Below, in pieces: positions 1 through 7,795 of a DNA stretch of 63,529 nucleotides (position 1 is its first letter; each line of letters opens with the position of its first letter). Where the stretch lies: contig JACQOF010000030.1 in the NCBI GenBank assembly GCA_016202645.1, forward strand, positions 1 to 63,529, given 5' to 3'. This stretch comes from a bacterium (GTDB lineage: Bacteria; Lindowbacteria; 2-12-FULL-62-27). Under the pieces are notes generated by a model. The model saw only the letters and a list, made by a program, of their open reading frames with translations, searched no databases and had not been told where the DNA came from. The translations under genes were made by a program, and so were the position numbers.

Positions 1-2
1 TT

Positions 3-107
3 CACCAGTATCGCCGGCTGCGAGCGAGATACGAACGCCGGGCGGACATTCACAAGGCGTTCCTCACAATCAGCTGCATCCTCGTCTGTTGGAACTTCCT
101 ATCATGA
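3..107 (+). mobile_element. IS transposase, C-terminal fragment at window edge
   Basis: The open frame reads HQYRRLRARYERRADIHKAF and on to a TGA at 105-107. The RYERRADIH...AFL...C signature followed by an aromatic-rich tail is typical of the C-terminus of IS5-type DDE transposases. The rest lies left of the window. The 58 bases that follow, before the first phage gene, should contain the IS end, but no inverted repeat can be assigned without the other end. It marks an IS insertion at the left edge of the phage genes. Confidence 0.6.
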
Positions 108-165
108 TGGGAGTTCATTTTGTTACACGCTCTTATATTGATAGAAATACCGTTATATCCAACCC

Positions 166-579
166 ATGAAAATCGGTCTGTTGACTCCGTATCAAATGGT
201 TGCTATGGCCGGTCGCGTGAGCGTGAGGCAGAGAGACGTGCAGGACATTTTGAATGCGGCGCATGTGGATGAGGCGGAGACGATCCCGGCCACGCCGGAC
301 GCCTATGATACGACGCGGCTGGGGGTGCTGGTGGCGGATTGCACGCTACTGACCATTCGGGTGAAAAATTCGGGGGCGAATCAGATTAAATTTCTCGTTG
401 AGGGGTCTGCGGATGGGATCGAGTTTGACGAGACCATTCAGACGGAGACGACTCTGAATGCTGGGTCGGCGCACGTAGAGAGGGTGGTTGACGAGATCTT
501 CAGGCGGGTGCGCGTGCTGGTGAAAAATAAAACGGCGGGGCTGGGGTCGGCGGCGAGTATTCATATTCTTGGGGTTTGA
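166..579 (+). CDS. Phage protein, virion-associated, unknown function
   Basis: A 137-residue protein, predicted mostly beta-strand, with no recognised motif. It overlaps the next gene by four bases (stop at 577-579, next ATG at 576) and starts the + strand late operon that runs through portal and capsid. Its position upstream of a TerS-like gene and its beta-rich, charged sequence fit a small structural or decoration protein, but this is inference from context only. Confidence 0.55.
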   Translation: MKIGLLTPYQMVAMAGRVSVRQRDVQDILNAAHVDEAETIPATPDAYDTTRLGVLVADCTLLTIRVKNSGANQIKFLVEGSADGIEFDETIQTETTLNAGSAHVERVVDEIFRRVRVLVKNKTAGLGSAASIHILGV

Positions 580-845
580 GGGGGAACATGGCCATATCGG
601 GAGCGGTGTCGTCCAAGCAAAATGAGATGAAAGCGTACGCGGTGGTGATGCGGCGGACCGGATGGCGGGCTTCGCGCGGAGCGCTGTCTGTCGTGGGGCG
701 GATCATTTTTGCGCGGAACGCGAAAGAGGCGGCCGAGAAACTGGAGTCTTGCTACTACGGGTGGGCGCGGATGTTTGGCGGGGTGGCCGGCGTGGTCAAG
801 GTCGAGTGTCCGGATCCGCGGAAGACTCGGGGGATGGATGAGTGA
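576..845 (+). CDS. Small phage protein of unknown function
   Basis: An 89-residue protein overlapping its neighbours by four bases on each side (ATGA-type joints at 576-579 and 842-845), so it is translationally coupled in the late operon. The central stretch reads SVVGRIIFARNAKEAAEKLESCYYG, a likely strand plus amphipathic helix. No family recognised. Confidence 0.55.
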   Translation: MRGNMAISGAVSSKQNEMKAYAVVMRRTGWRASRGALSVVGRIIFARNAKEAAEKLESCYYGWARMFGGVAGVVKVECPDPRKTRGMDE

Positions 846-1468
846 GCGGACAGCCTTCGCCCCGGTGGGACAAGACTCATCTCAAAAAAATTCAGGGCGC
901 GGAAAAACGGCTGGGGCGGGTGGTCTGCGGGGCACGGCTGCATCGCGGAGCGGTCTGCGAGTGGCCGCCGCATAAGGACAGCGCAGCCGGACGGTGTCTC
1001 TGGCACGGCGGTCTTTCGAGCGGTGTGGCGGGGAACGAGAATGCTTTCAAGCACGGGATGTATGCCAAGCGGGTCAGGCCGCAGGAGTATGCCGAGGCGG
1101 AGGAATATGCGATCGCGTTTGTGAACCGGTATGGGCTGGATATGAATGATCCTCGGGCGCGGTGGATACTCCAGAATTTTGTGAGCAAGACGATGCGGGT
1201 TTTTCGCGGGTACGAATATATGGCCAAGAAGGGCGAAGTGATCGAGGGAGAGGTCAACCCCGTGCTGGAGTTGATCGTGCGGCTCTGCGAAAGCTGTCGG
1301 AGGGATTTGGAGATGCTGGGGATCGGCGCGGCGTCCGCGCCGGCGCCGGGAGGGCGGCCGAACGTGCTGGATCCGGCGACGCGGGATGCGATGCTTCTGA
1401 ATCTGTGGAACCGGGCGGTGGAACATGGGATCAGGTTTGAAGAGATCGAGAAAGTGGCGAGCGGCTGA
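842..1468 (+). CDS. HGGXSTG-motif phage protein, terminase small subunit-like
   Basis: The 208-residue protein opens with a Cys/His cluster, C-GARLHRGAVC-...-GRCLWHGGLSSG, followed by GNENAFKHGMYA (about residues 31-75). This C..C..C..HGG.S.G layout followed by a GN.NA.KHG motif is characteristic of HGGXSTG phage proteins, which often occupy the small terminase position and probably bind zinc. The C-terminal half is helical. It lies two genes upstream of the portal, while the large terminase is found far downstream at 21206. The DNA-recognition role is inferred from family and position. Confidence 0.6.
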   Translation: MSGQPSPRWDKTHLKKIQGAEKRLGRVVCGARLHRGAVCEWPPHKDSAAGRCLWHGGLSSGVAGNENAFKHGMYAKRVRPQEYAEAEEYAIAFVNRYGLDMNDPRARWILQNFVSKTMRVFRGYEYMAKKGEVIEGEVNPVLELIVRLCESCRRDLEMLGIGAASAPAPGGRPNVLDPATRDAMLLNLWNRAVEHGIRFEEIEKVASG

Positions 1469-1502
1469 ATCGGCGTGAGCCAAGAAATGGGGGAGAGAGA
1501 AC

Positions 1503-1808
1503 ATGATGAGATTCAGAAAAAACAGAGCGGAGTCGGCCGTGGCGGCTGTACCGCCAGCAGTTGGAACAGGTTCGGCGGCGACGGTCACGGAAGCTACAAC
1601 GGTGACTGTGACGATCGAACGCGACAAGCCGCAGAGCAAGGTGCAGGTGGTCATTCGGGATGATCGGGCGGATCTTCGGCAACACCGAGAGTTGCCGGAC
1701 GTTCATCAGACGGACCGGGAGTTTTTTCAGAAGTTCCATCGGGGAAAGCCGGAATTGAAATACGAGTTCTGGGTCCGCAGGAGATTTCCTTTCTGGAAAC
1801 CGGCGTAG
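1503..1808 (+). CDS. Hypothetical phage protein
   Basis: A 101-residue protein preceded by a purine-rich GGGGGAGAGAG ribosome site just before the ATG at 1503, and ending four bases before the portal start. It has an Ala/Val/Thr-rich N-terminal third (residues 10-40) and a charged C-terminal part ending RRRFPFWKPA. An overlapping frame (1475-1663) is less likely because it lacks a good start and breaks operon spacing. Function unknown. Confidence 0.5.
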   Translation: MMRFRKNRAESAVAAVPPAVGTGSAATVTEATTVTVTIERDKPQSKVQVVIRDDRADLRQHRELPDVHQTDREFFQKFHRGKPELKYEFWVRRRFPFWKPA

Positions 1809-1812
1809 GTAG

Positions 1813-3165
1813 ATGATTTCTTTTTTCAGAAAATTGTTCCGGACAAGACGAAGGCCGGGGCGGGATGGGCCTCTCGTTCGCGTCGTGTCGATGGGGGCGG
1901 GGACGCCCAAGCCGTCCGGGGCGAACAGGACCCGGCTTTCGACACCGGGTTACATATCGGGGGGCGGGACCGCGACCTCCGGCGATATCTACTTCATTCC
2001 ACACCCGCCGACGGAAACACCGCAGAAAATGGAACAGTACCGGGAGCTTCGGGACAACGTGCCGGACATTTCGGGCGGGATATGGGTGTGGGTTCGGATG
2101 TGCAACACGGGGCATGACGTGAACGTGTTTCGCCGGGATACGCGCGAGCAGACGTACGAGTTTTCCGAACGCATTCGGGATCTTGCGTCACGGATCGATT
2201 CGAACGGCGGGATGGATGGCCTCCTCAACCGGCTGCTCCTTTCCTATTTTACATACGGCGCGTTTGCCGGGGAGATTGTCGTCAACAACACCCGGACGGA
2301 CATTTCGACGCTGGCGCCGATTCCGGTCCGGACGATTCGGTTTGGATACAAGGCCTCCGGTGAGACACGCGGCGTACCGGCCAATGCACCGCTCCGGGCA
2401 TTTCAAGTTGTGCCGGGACAGCGCGAGCCGATCGAACTCAATCCGGAGACGTTCATCTATTACGCGCTCGACCCCGACGAGGACAATCCATATGGCCGGT
2501 CGCTCATCAACGCTCTGCCGGAGTACGTCCACTGGCAGAGGCAGATCATTCCTGCGATGGCCCGGGCCCAGCTAAACGCGGCGTGGCCGCGGATGCATTT
2601 TGTCTACCGGCCGGACACGCAAAAGCGGGGCGAGACCGAAGAGGAATACAAACAGCGGATCGATGCGAATTTCAACCAGCTCGTGGACTTGGTCGAGAAC
2701 CTGGATATCGACACCAACCTCGTGACGTACAGCAACGTCGAAATGGAATACAAACAGGCGTCGAATCCGACGGAACGCTTTTATGAAAAACTGCGCGCGC
2801 TGGAGGAACAACTCATCACCGGCATGCACCTGGTTCCGATGTTGCTTGGCCGGAGCTACGGGCCGAGCGGGACGTGGGCGGAGGCGCAGGCGCGGCTTAT
2901 GGAGCGGGCGGCGATTTCGGCACAACTTGGGATCAAGCGGATGATCGAGCGCGTGTACGACCTTGCGCTGAAATTATGGGGATACCCGGAGTACCGGACG
3001 GAAGTGCAGTTTCACCGGACGAATTTGCAGGAGTCACTCAAGCAGGCGCAGGCGGAGAAGCTGACGTTGGAGACGGGCGTCGAAATGCGCGAGGCGGGGC
3101 TGATCAATCAGGACCAGCTTGCGGCGCGGATGGGGTTGGGGGCGGCCGATAAACAGAACCTATGA
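1813..3165 (+). CDS. Phage portal protein
   Basis: The 450-residue protein has portal hallmarks: an N-terminal basic segment, an early segment reading NVPDISGGIWVWVRMCN, a central region with DEDNPYGRSLINALPEYVHWQRQI and a C-terminal helical region with many acidic and Gln residues. DNPYG..L......Y followed by a helix is typical of DUF935-like and related portals that form the dodecameric DNA entry ring. It is followed by capsid genes, as expected. Its stop overlaps the ATG of a truncated gene (3162), so the original operon continued directly. Confidence 0.75.
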   Translation: MISFFRKLFRTRRRPGRDGPLVRVVSMGAGTPKPSGANRTRLSTPGYISGGGTATSGDIYFIPHPPTETPQKMEQYRELRDNVPDISGGIWVWVRMCNTGHDVNVFRRDTREQTYEFSERIRDLASRIDSNGGMDGLLNRLLLSYFTYGAFAGEIVVNNTRTDISTLAPIPVRTIRFGYKASGETRGVPANAPLRAFQVVPGQREPIELNPETFIYYALDPDEDNPYGRSLINALPEYVHWQRQIIPAMARAQLNAAWPRMHFVYRPDTQKRGETEEEYKQRIDANFNQLVDLVENLDIDTNLVTYSNVEMEYKQASNPTERFYEKLRALEEQLITGMHLVPMLLGRSYGPSGTWAEAQARLMERAAISAQLGIKRMIERVYDLALKLWGYPEYRTEVQFHRTNLQESLKQAQAEKLTLETGVEMREAGLINQDQLAARMGLGAADKQNL

Positions 3166-3257
3166 CTACAGCACTCAACATCGAAAGTGTGTGGCAGGGA
3201 ATCGTGAAGGCAGAATTTCTAGGTAGTCATCCCACTTGTGGAACGAAACAATTTTAA
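3162..3257 (+). pseudogene. Truncated phage gene downstream of portal
   Basis: An ATG overlapping the portal stop opens a frame reading MTTALNIESVWQGIVKAEF, then ends at TAA 3255-3257 after 31 residues. The coupling to the portal indicates a genuine phage gene start, and the frame becomes AT-rich and featureless around 3215, where non-phage DNA appears to begin. I infer that this gene was cut by the insertion carrying the AT-rich gene at 3276. The remainder of the gene is not seen downstream. Confidence 0.5.
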
Positions 3258-3275
3258 GATAATGGATGGAAGAAT

Positions 3276-4031
3276 ATGAACATACATAAGGAGAAAGAAA
3301 TCATCGCTCTGTATAACTCATCAAAAATGAAAAACCTAATGCCGCATAGCCGCCGTCCAGACAGCCCAATTATTGAAGAAGAGATAAAACGTAGAGAATT
3401 AAAAGTGCTATATCATGCAACATACTCAGCATTCGTGCCTTTTATGTTTATATCGGGAGGTTTGTATTCCCGTAAGAGCTTGAAATTTGAGCCACGAACA
3501 ATATTGTCGCACTCGACAGAATCCACTCACACGACACATAACTTTTCTGACGATTATATTTGTGTGAGTTTGGAGCCTCATTGGAAGTATATATACACAA
3601 ATTTGTTCGAGCTCACAAATGATAGCATTTGTATCTTGGAAATATCACCCACGGTGCTTTGTTACGAGAATGTACTCTTCATCACCAAATATTTTAAAAA
3701 TTTGACGGCTATTGTAAGAAACAAGACCTCGATAAATGATTTTCAGGCGTTGTTTGAAAACAAAAATTCAAAGAAACCGTGCAACAGGATCAGCACTGTC
3801 TATATACCAGATCATATACCTACTCGGGACATAATTGGTATTGTCTATCCGACTGAACAGGAAAGGATGCAGTATCGTAAGATTTCGCTGAAGTTGCCGT
3901 CATTTATAGAGCCTCGGACGCAGACGGCACTATTTCCGGATAAAATGTGTAGTTATTCGAAAAAGGGGAATTGGCGGACAACACACCAAAGCGTCATGAG
4001 GATTTTGGAGCGTTTGGGGTACACTATATGA
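3276..4031 (+). CDS. AT-rich inserted gene, DarT/ADP-ribosyltransferase-like
   Basis: A 251-residue protein in visibly AT-rich DNA, unlike the flanking phage genes. The segment VLYHATYSAFVPFMFISGGLYS followed by a DYICVSLEP strand, then ICILEI...ENVLFITK and VYIPDHIPTRDIIGIVYPT, follows the order of ART-type folds such as DarT (DUF4433): an H.T strand, a GGL turn, then paired strands ending in a catalytic-Glu region. At the expected catalytic position I read RISTVYIPDHIP without an obvious Glu, so activity is uncertain. It interrupts the phage operon between portal and protease, suggesting a cargo or defence gene acquired by transfer. The family call is tentative. Confidence 0.35.
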   Translation: MNIHKEKEIIALYNSSKMKNLMPHSRRPDSPIIEEEIKRRELKVLYHATYSAFVPFMFISGGLYSRKSLKFEPRTILSHSTESTHTTHNFSDDYICVSLEPHWKYIYTNLFELTNDSICILEISPTVLCYENVLFITKYFKNLTAIVRNKTSINDFQALFENKNSKKPCNRISTVYIPDHIPTRDIIGIVYPTEQERMQYRKISLKLPSFIEPRTQTALFPDKMCSYSKKGNWRTTHQSVMRILERLGYTI

Positions 4032-4110
4032 TCTGCTCCCCGACTATGTACTATTCGGAGTGAGAGTTCCCACGGCCTTGGAGTGCTTGCTGTAATTTCC
4101 AAAAAATCTA

Positions 4111-4142
4111 TTGACATCCAGTCGAATGTCACGCATTGCGCC
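4111..4142 (+). repeat. Junction motif, copy 1
   Basis: TTGAC, eleven bases, then TGTCACGCATTGCGCC. The same two blocks with identical spacing recur at 19220-19251. Both copies sit where non-phage DNA gives way to phage DNA on the right-hand side of an insertion. Confidence 0.6.
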
Positions 4143-5331
4143 GCACATGAAGGCGGACACGGGTGTGGATTTCCGGTTTCATACGGGGCAGGTTGAGATT
4201 TTCACCAAGCAGGATGAGCAGGGGAATGAGATGCGATTTCTGCGAGGGGTGGCGTCGGACGATAAGATCGACCGGCATGGGGAGCGGTTCAGCAAGAATG
4301 CGCTAGCACGGATGGCGGAGACAGCGAAGGCGAATTTGACGTTGTTCGGGGATCATTTTCATTCCTGGGAGAACACGCTCGGCCGGGCGGTCGAGGCGGC
4401 GATCAATCCACAAGGACAATTTGAGGTTGTGTTTCAGCTTGAAGGCGAAGAGGCACAGCCGAAGATTCGGCAGCTTTGGGCGAAGCTCAAGGGGAAGACC
4501 AAGCTGGCGCTGTCGGTCGGCGGGCGGATCCTCAAGACGTTTATCGAGGACACCGGCGGGCGGCAGGTGCGGGTGTTGGATGACATTGAACTTTTGGAGG
4601 TGTCCATCGTCGGGATTCCGGCGAACCCGCGGACATGGGTGGAGGCGATTGTGAAATCTTTGGAGAAGCCAGAAGCCGGAAGCCAGCAGACAGAAGAAAA
4701 ACAAAATCGGGAGGGGAATATGGATGAAATTCAGAAATTAAAGGCTGAACACGAGGCGGCGATGGCGGCGCTCAAAGAGGAACATGAGCACGCTTTGAAT
4801 GCGTCGGCGGCCAAGGCGGATGAGGCGGTTGCCAAGCTGGGCGAACAAATTCAAAAGCTGGAGAGCGACCTTCGGGAGAGGGATACGGCGGCGGCGAAGC
4901 TCTGTGAGAAGGAGACGCAGTTGCAGGCGGAGTTTGACCGGCTGTCGAATGCGCTGACAGAGTCGCAGGCGGCTTACGAGGACCTGCGGGCGAAATACGA
5001 GCAGGCACAGCCGGCGGTTGAGGCGGGGAAGAAATACCGCGAAGACCTGGCGTTCGAGGCCCACCGGTTGGCCGGGATCGCGGAGGGCAACGGATTCAAT
5101 TCGGAGAACACGAAGCGGAAGCTGGCGGCGCTGGCGGTGGACGATCTCAAGAAGGAAATCGAAGGGCTTCGAAAACGCGTGGATGAAAAGTTTCCGGCCG
5201 CCGGACAGTCGATCCACGCGCCGTTCGATGGCCACCCCGCCGCCGCCGGCGAGCGGCAGGCGAAGGTGCGCGACATGCTGAACGAGGGCGCGCCATTATT
5301 CCAAGATCGGAAGGTGACAATCGATGGCTAA
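4126..5331 (+). CDS. Prohead protease fused to scaffold-like coiled coil
   Basis: The N-terminal about 180 residues match HK97-type prohead serine proteases: FLRGVASDDKIDRHGERFS, then LFGDHFHSWENTLGRA (His region), then KLALSVGGRI and ELLEVSIVGIPANP (Ser region). After residue about 190 the protein becomes a long charged coiled coil (KLKAEHEAAMAALKEEHEHA and onward) typical of internal scaffolds. Protease-scaffold fusions assemble and then mature the head. The start is uncertain: TTG 4111, ATG 4126 and ATG 4147 are all in frame and none has a clear Shine-Dalgarno, because the insertion junction lies right here. The stop overlaps the next gene by eight bases. Confidence 0.75.
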   Translation: MSRIAPHMKADTGVDFRFHTGQVEIFTKQDEQGNEMRFLRGVASDDKIDRHGERFSKNALARMAETAKANLTLFGDHFHSWENTLGRAVEAAINPQGQFEVVFQLEGEEAQPKIRQLWAKLKGKTKLALSVGGRILKTFIEDTGGRQVRVLDDIELLEVSIVGIPANPRTWVEAIVKSLEKPEAGSQQTEEKQNREGNMDEIQKLKAEHEAAMAALKEEHEHALNASAAKADEAVAKLGEQIQKLESDLRERDTAAAKLCEKETQLQAEFDRLSNALTESQAAYEDLRAKYEQAQPAVEAGKKYREDLAFEAHRLAGIAEGNGFNSENTKRKLAALAVDDLKKEIEGLRKRVDEKFPAAGQSIHAPFDGHPAAAGERQAKVRDMLNEGAPLFQDRKVTIDG

Positions 5332-5689
5332 AGTCAGAGGGCCTTTGCGGGGTAGTCCCGTCGTCACGGCGACGGCGCCATCCGCGGGGACGGTGAATTT
5401 GTCGGAAGGTCAGGCGGTGTCGTTCAACGGGAGCTACACCGTCGCGCACAGTCCGGACGGGGCGGAAGTTCACGGGCAAGTGTTGGACAAGCTGGTGAAC
5501 AATGATGGGGCGCTGACGGCAGTTGTCATGAATGGCGTCCTGCGGTTTTCGTATGTGGGCGCGGCTCCCGTGGTGGGCCAGTCGGTTGTGGGGAGCGCGA
5601 CGGGCGGCAAGGTCAAGGCGGCGGCGACTGGTCGGTGGCTGGTCATTGCGGTGGACACGGCGACGTCGACCGTAGACGTGGAGAGGTGA
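5324..5689 (+). CDS. Capsid cement/decoration-like protein
   Basis: A 121-residue, Gly/Ala/Val-rich, strand-dominated protein between the protease-scaffold and the major capsid gene, nine bases before the latter. Repeated short strands (VTATAPSAGTV, VVGQSVVGSATGG, WLVIAVDTATSTV) resemble the small beta-barrel head-stabilising proteins encoded at this position in many tailed phages (for example DUF2190-type). No catalytic motif. The role is inferred from position and composition. Confidence 0.5.
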   Translation: MAKVRGPLRGSPVVTATAPSAGTVNLSEGQAVSFNGSYTVAHSPDGAEVHGQVLDKLVNNDGALTAVVMNGVLRFSYVGAAPVVGQSVVGSATGGKVKAAATGRWLVIAVDTATSTVDVER

Positions 5690-5697
5690 TCTGAAAC

Positions 5698-6744
5698 ATG
5701 AAAACAACGGAACTGATGGAAAAGATGGTCGACAAGATTGAGTTTTTTACGCAAGACGTTGGTGCGCTCAAAGACCTGCGAGGCGAGCGGCTGTACTTTG
5801 AGCTGAACCGGGTCGGGGCGACGTACGGGGAATACTTCAAGGTCACGGGAACGAACATCCGGGATTACTGCCGGGACCAGTTCAAGATCGATCTGCCAAA
5901 CTGCACGATCGAGAAGTTTTTCTCGTCGGATCCGAACGCGAAGTGGCTGTTTCCGGACGTCGTGCGGGAAGGCGTTCTCTCGGGCCTGCGGCACAGGCCG
6001 ATTCACAACCGGCTCGTGGCGAGCGAGGAAACGGCGGACGGTAATTCGTATCAGGTGCCTTACGTGGACGAGAAAGAGAACGAGGCCGAGGAGGAGGTCC
6101 GCGACGTGGCCGAAGGCGCGGACATTCCGGAGAGCGAGATCAAGTACGGCGACCGGATCGTCGTGATCGGCAAGAAGGGCCGCGGGATCATCGCGTCCTA
6201 CGAGGCGATGCGGCGGATGAAGATCGACATGCTCCGGGTGCATCTGGAGCGGATCGGTCAGCGGGTCGGGATCCAGCTGGACAATCGGTGTGGAGAAGTC
6301 CTGCGACTCGGCAACTCTACGGAGTCCGCGCCGACGGTGATTCCGGTCATCACGCCGGGCGCCCTCGTGTACGAGGATTTGACCGTGGGGTTCGTCGAAC
6401 TCATGGACAACCGGAACTTCACGCCGACCAACATCCTCTGCAGTGCGACGACCAAGCGGAAGATTCTCAACATGGCGGAATTCAAGGACCCGCTGGTATT
6501 CGATTTCGCGCGCACGGGCAAGACCCCAAGTCCCTTGGGTCTGACGCTCGACGCGCTTCGAGGCCAGCCGGACAACCAGGTGACGATCTTGGACAAGGCG
6601 TTCGCGGTCGTGAAGGTCACGGAAAACGACGTTACGGTGGAGAGCGACAAGCTCATTTCAAAACAGTGGGACCGCTCCTACATCACGCTGAACGTGGATT
6701 TCGCGATTCTGTACAAGGACGCACGGGTGGTGGTGCAGATTTAG
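5698..6744 (+). CDS. Phage major capsid protein
   Basis: A 348-residue protein directly after protease and cement genes. It has an acidic N-terminal segment, a central long helix region (EEVRDVAEGADIPESEIKYG, then IASYEAMRRMKIDMLRVHLE) and a strand-rich C-terminus ending DRSYITLNVDFAILYKDARV, the arrangement expected of HK97-fold coat proteins. VNVDFA/RVVVQI-type C-termini are common in this fold. It is the last phage gene before the 12-kb non-phage block; a following AGGAGG at 6745 suggests another phage gene once started just downstream. Confidence 0.75.
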   Translation: MKTTELMEKMVDKIEFFTQDVGALKDLRGERLYFELNRVGATYGEYFKVTGTNIRDYCRDQFKIDLPNCTIEKFFSSDPNAKWLFPDVVREGVLSGLRHRPIHNRLVASEETADGNSYQVPYVDEKENEAEEEVRDVAEGADIPESEIKYGDRIVVIGKKGRGIIASYEAMRRMKIDMLRVHLERIGQRVGIQLDNRCGEVLRLGNSTESAPTVIPVITPGALVYEDLTVGFVELMDNRNFTPTNILCSATTKRKILNMAEFKDPLVFDFARTGKTPSPLGLTLDALRGQPDNQVTILDKAFAVVKVTENDVTVESDKLISKQWDRSYITLNVDFAILYKDARVVVQI

Positions 6745-6949
6745 GAGGCGATATCTTCTGCGGCAAGCTAACTTGCGAGGGACATTCAGGGTGGGATGGA
6801 ACCGCCTCCGTTTATAACGTGTGTTTCGCTCACCAAATCGTACGGACGGACATCACATAGACCGCCGTCGGTTCGATCTGGCGGCCAGCGAGATTCGTCA
6901 GAATAGGAATCTGGATGGATCCTTCGAACCAGCAGGAAAAAAACGATCC
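6745..6949. other. Unassigned junction stretch between phage and non-phage DNA
   Basis: About 200 bases with no convincing gene. It starts with AGGAGG (a ribosome site without its gene), contains a small hairpin GCAAG-CTAA-CTTGC near 6761 and a TGGAACCGC string near 6800. The true left joint of the non-phage insertion lies somewhere here. Confidence 0.4.
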
Positions 6950-7080
6950 CCCACTCTGCACCCGTCAGCCAGACAATTTCCCGGCTGTCGATGAAGCCGG
7001 CGTATGAGACGTTGACCAGCGCCGTGAGCGCCAGCATAGCGGGAGAAATTGTCAGACAGAGGAAAGGCACGATCCATGCC
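6950..7080 (-). repeat. Left copy of 131-bp direct repeat (glycosyltransferase fragment)
   Basis: Read on -, it encodes WIVPFLCLTISPAMLALTAL and onward through VSYAGFIDSREIVWL, matching 18443-18573 without gaps at roughly 85 percent DNA identity by eye. The peptide looks like the last transmembrane segments of a GT-C-type membrane glycosyltransferase. The frame is not preceded by a start or by the rest of the protein, so this is a gene remnant. It directly follows the stop of the methyltransferase gene (7088). Confidence 0.75.
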
Positions 7081-7087
7081 ATGTCCC

Positions 7088-7795
7088 CTATCTCATTTGC
7101 TTTTTCCAAACCGTATTCCACTGCACAGTGACGGTTTTGGACATGTCCATTTGGATGAGCGATTTTCGCTCGGTCGGACATTGGATTATTTTAAAACCGT
7201 TCTTGCGGGCAAGATATGTCAGCTCGTCTTTCGAATAGTGATGGAACTTGACACGGCAGCCCGTGTCATACGACCGGAGGTAGGTCACGCCGCGTTTGGA
7301 TTCTGGCAGGTCGTGTTTTTCTCGAATGAAGCGGGCCGTTGGCGGGATGATTCGGATGGATCGAACTCGCAGAATGAATAATCCGCCTGGCCGGATCATC
7401 TGCGCGACCCGCGCAAAGGTTCGTTTGATGTCCGGCCAGCCGCCGAATTGAAGGGATTGGACCGACAGCGCGCAGTCGAACCGTCGGCGGTTGAGATTTA
7501 CCGAATGAAAATCCCCCTGGATGATATCCGCCTTTAAACCTTCCCTGGCCAATCGGGCTTTGGCTTGTTGAATGGCGGTATCGGTTAATTCAATGCCCGT
7601 GACTTCAAATCCCATTTGAATGAGCGGGATCAGATGCCGGCCGGAGCCGCAACCCAAATCGACGACGGTGCGGCCCATCCGCGTTTTGAACTTTTTGATG
7701 AATCCCATGATGGTCGGGTCGGGCCGAAGGCGCGCCCATCCTTTCCTGTGCCGGATTTCCCATGCGCGTTTGACGAGCGTGGTTCGAGGTGTCAT
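7088..7795 (-). CDS. SAM-dependent methyltransferase
   Basis: A 235-residue class I methyltransferase. Motif I reads VVDLGCGSGRHLIPL (about residues 36-50), followed by VTGIELTDTAI and GDFHSV (acidic binding residues) and MIRPGGLFILRV (motif IV region). I choose ATG 7795 because it overlaps the upstream ABC gene stop (ATGA), making it the last gene of the uptake operon. A longer frame to 7909 only reads into the ABC gene. Substrate is unknown; in a metal or chelate uptake operon it could modify a chelator, but that is speculation. Confidence 0.7.
   Translation of the reverse strand: MTPRTTLVKRAWEIRHRKGWARLRPDPTIMGFIKKFKTRMGRTVVDLGCGSGRHLIPLIQMGFEVTGIELTDTAIQQAKARLAREGLKADIIQGDFHSVNLNRRRFDCALSVQSLQFGGWPDIKRTFARVAQMIRPGGLFILRVRSIRIIPPTARFIREKHDLPESKRGVTYLRSYDTGCRVKFHHYSKDELTYLARKNGFKIIQCPTERKSLIQMDMSKTVTVQWNTVWKKQMR

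Noticed and set aside
755-1654. 299-residue open frame on -
   Set aside because: Antisense to three coupled phage genes; composition is Pro/Arg/His-rich as expected of a shadow frame in GC-rich DNA.
1475-1663. Alternative 62-residue gene overlapping the 1503 gene
   Set aside because: Worse ribosome site and spacing to the portal gene; the 1503 frame fits the operon.
6790-6820. TGGAACCGC string resembling a T-box antiterminator core
   Set aside because: No specifier stem, no terminator and no downstream synthetase or amino-acid gene in either direction; too little to call a riboswitch.
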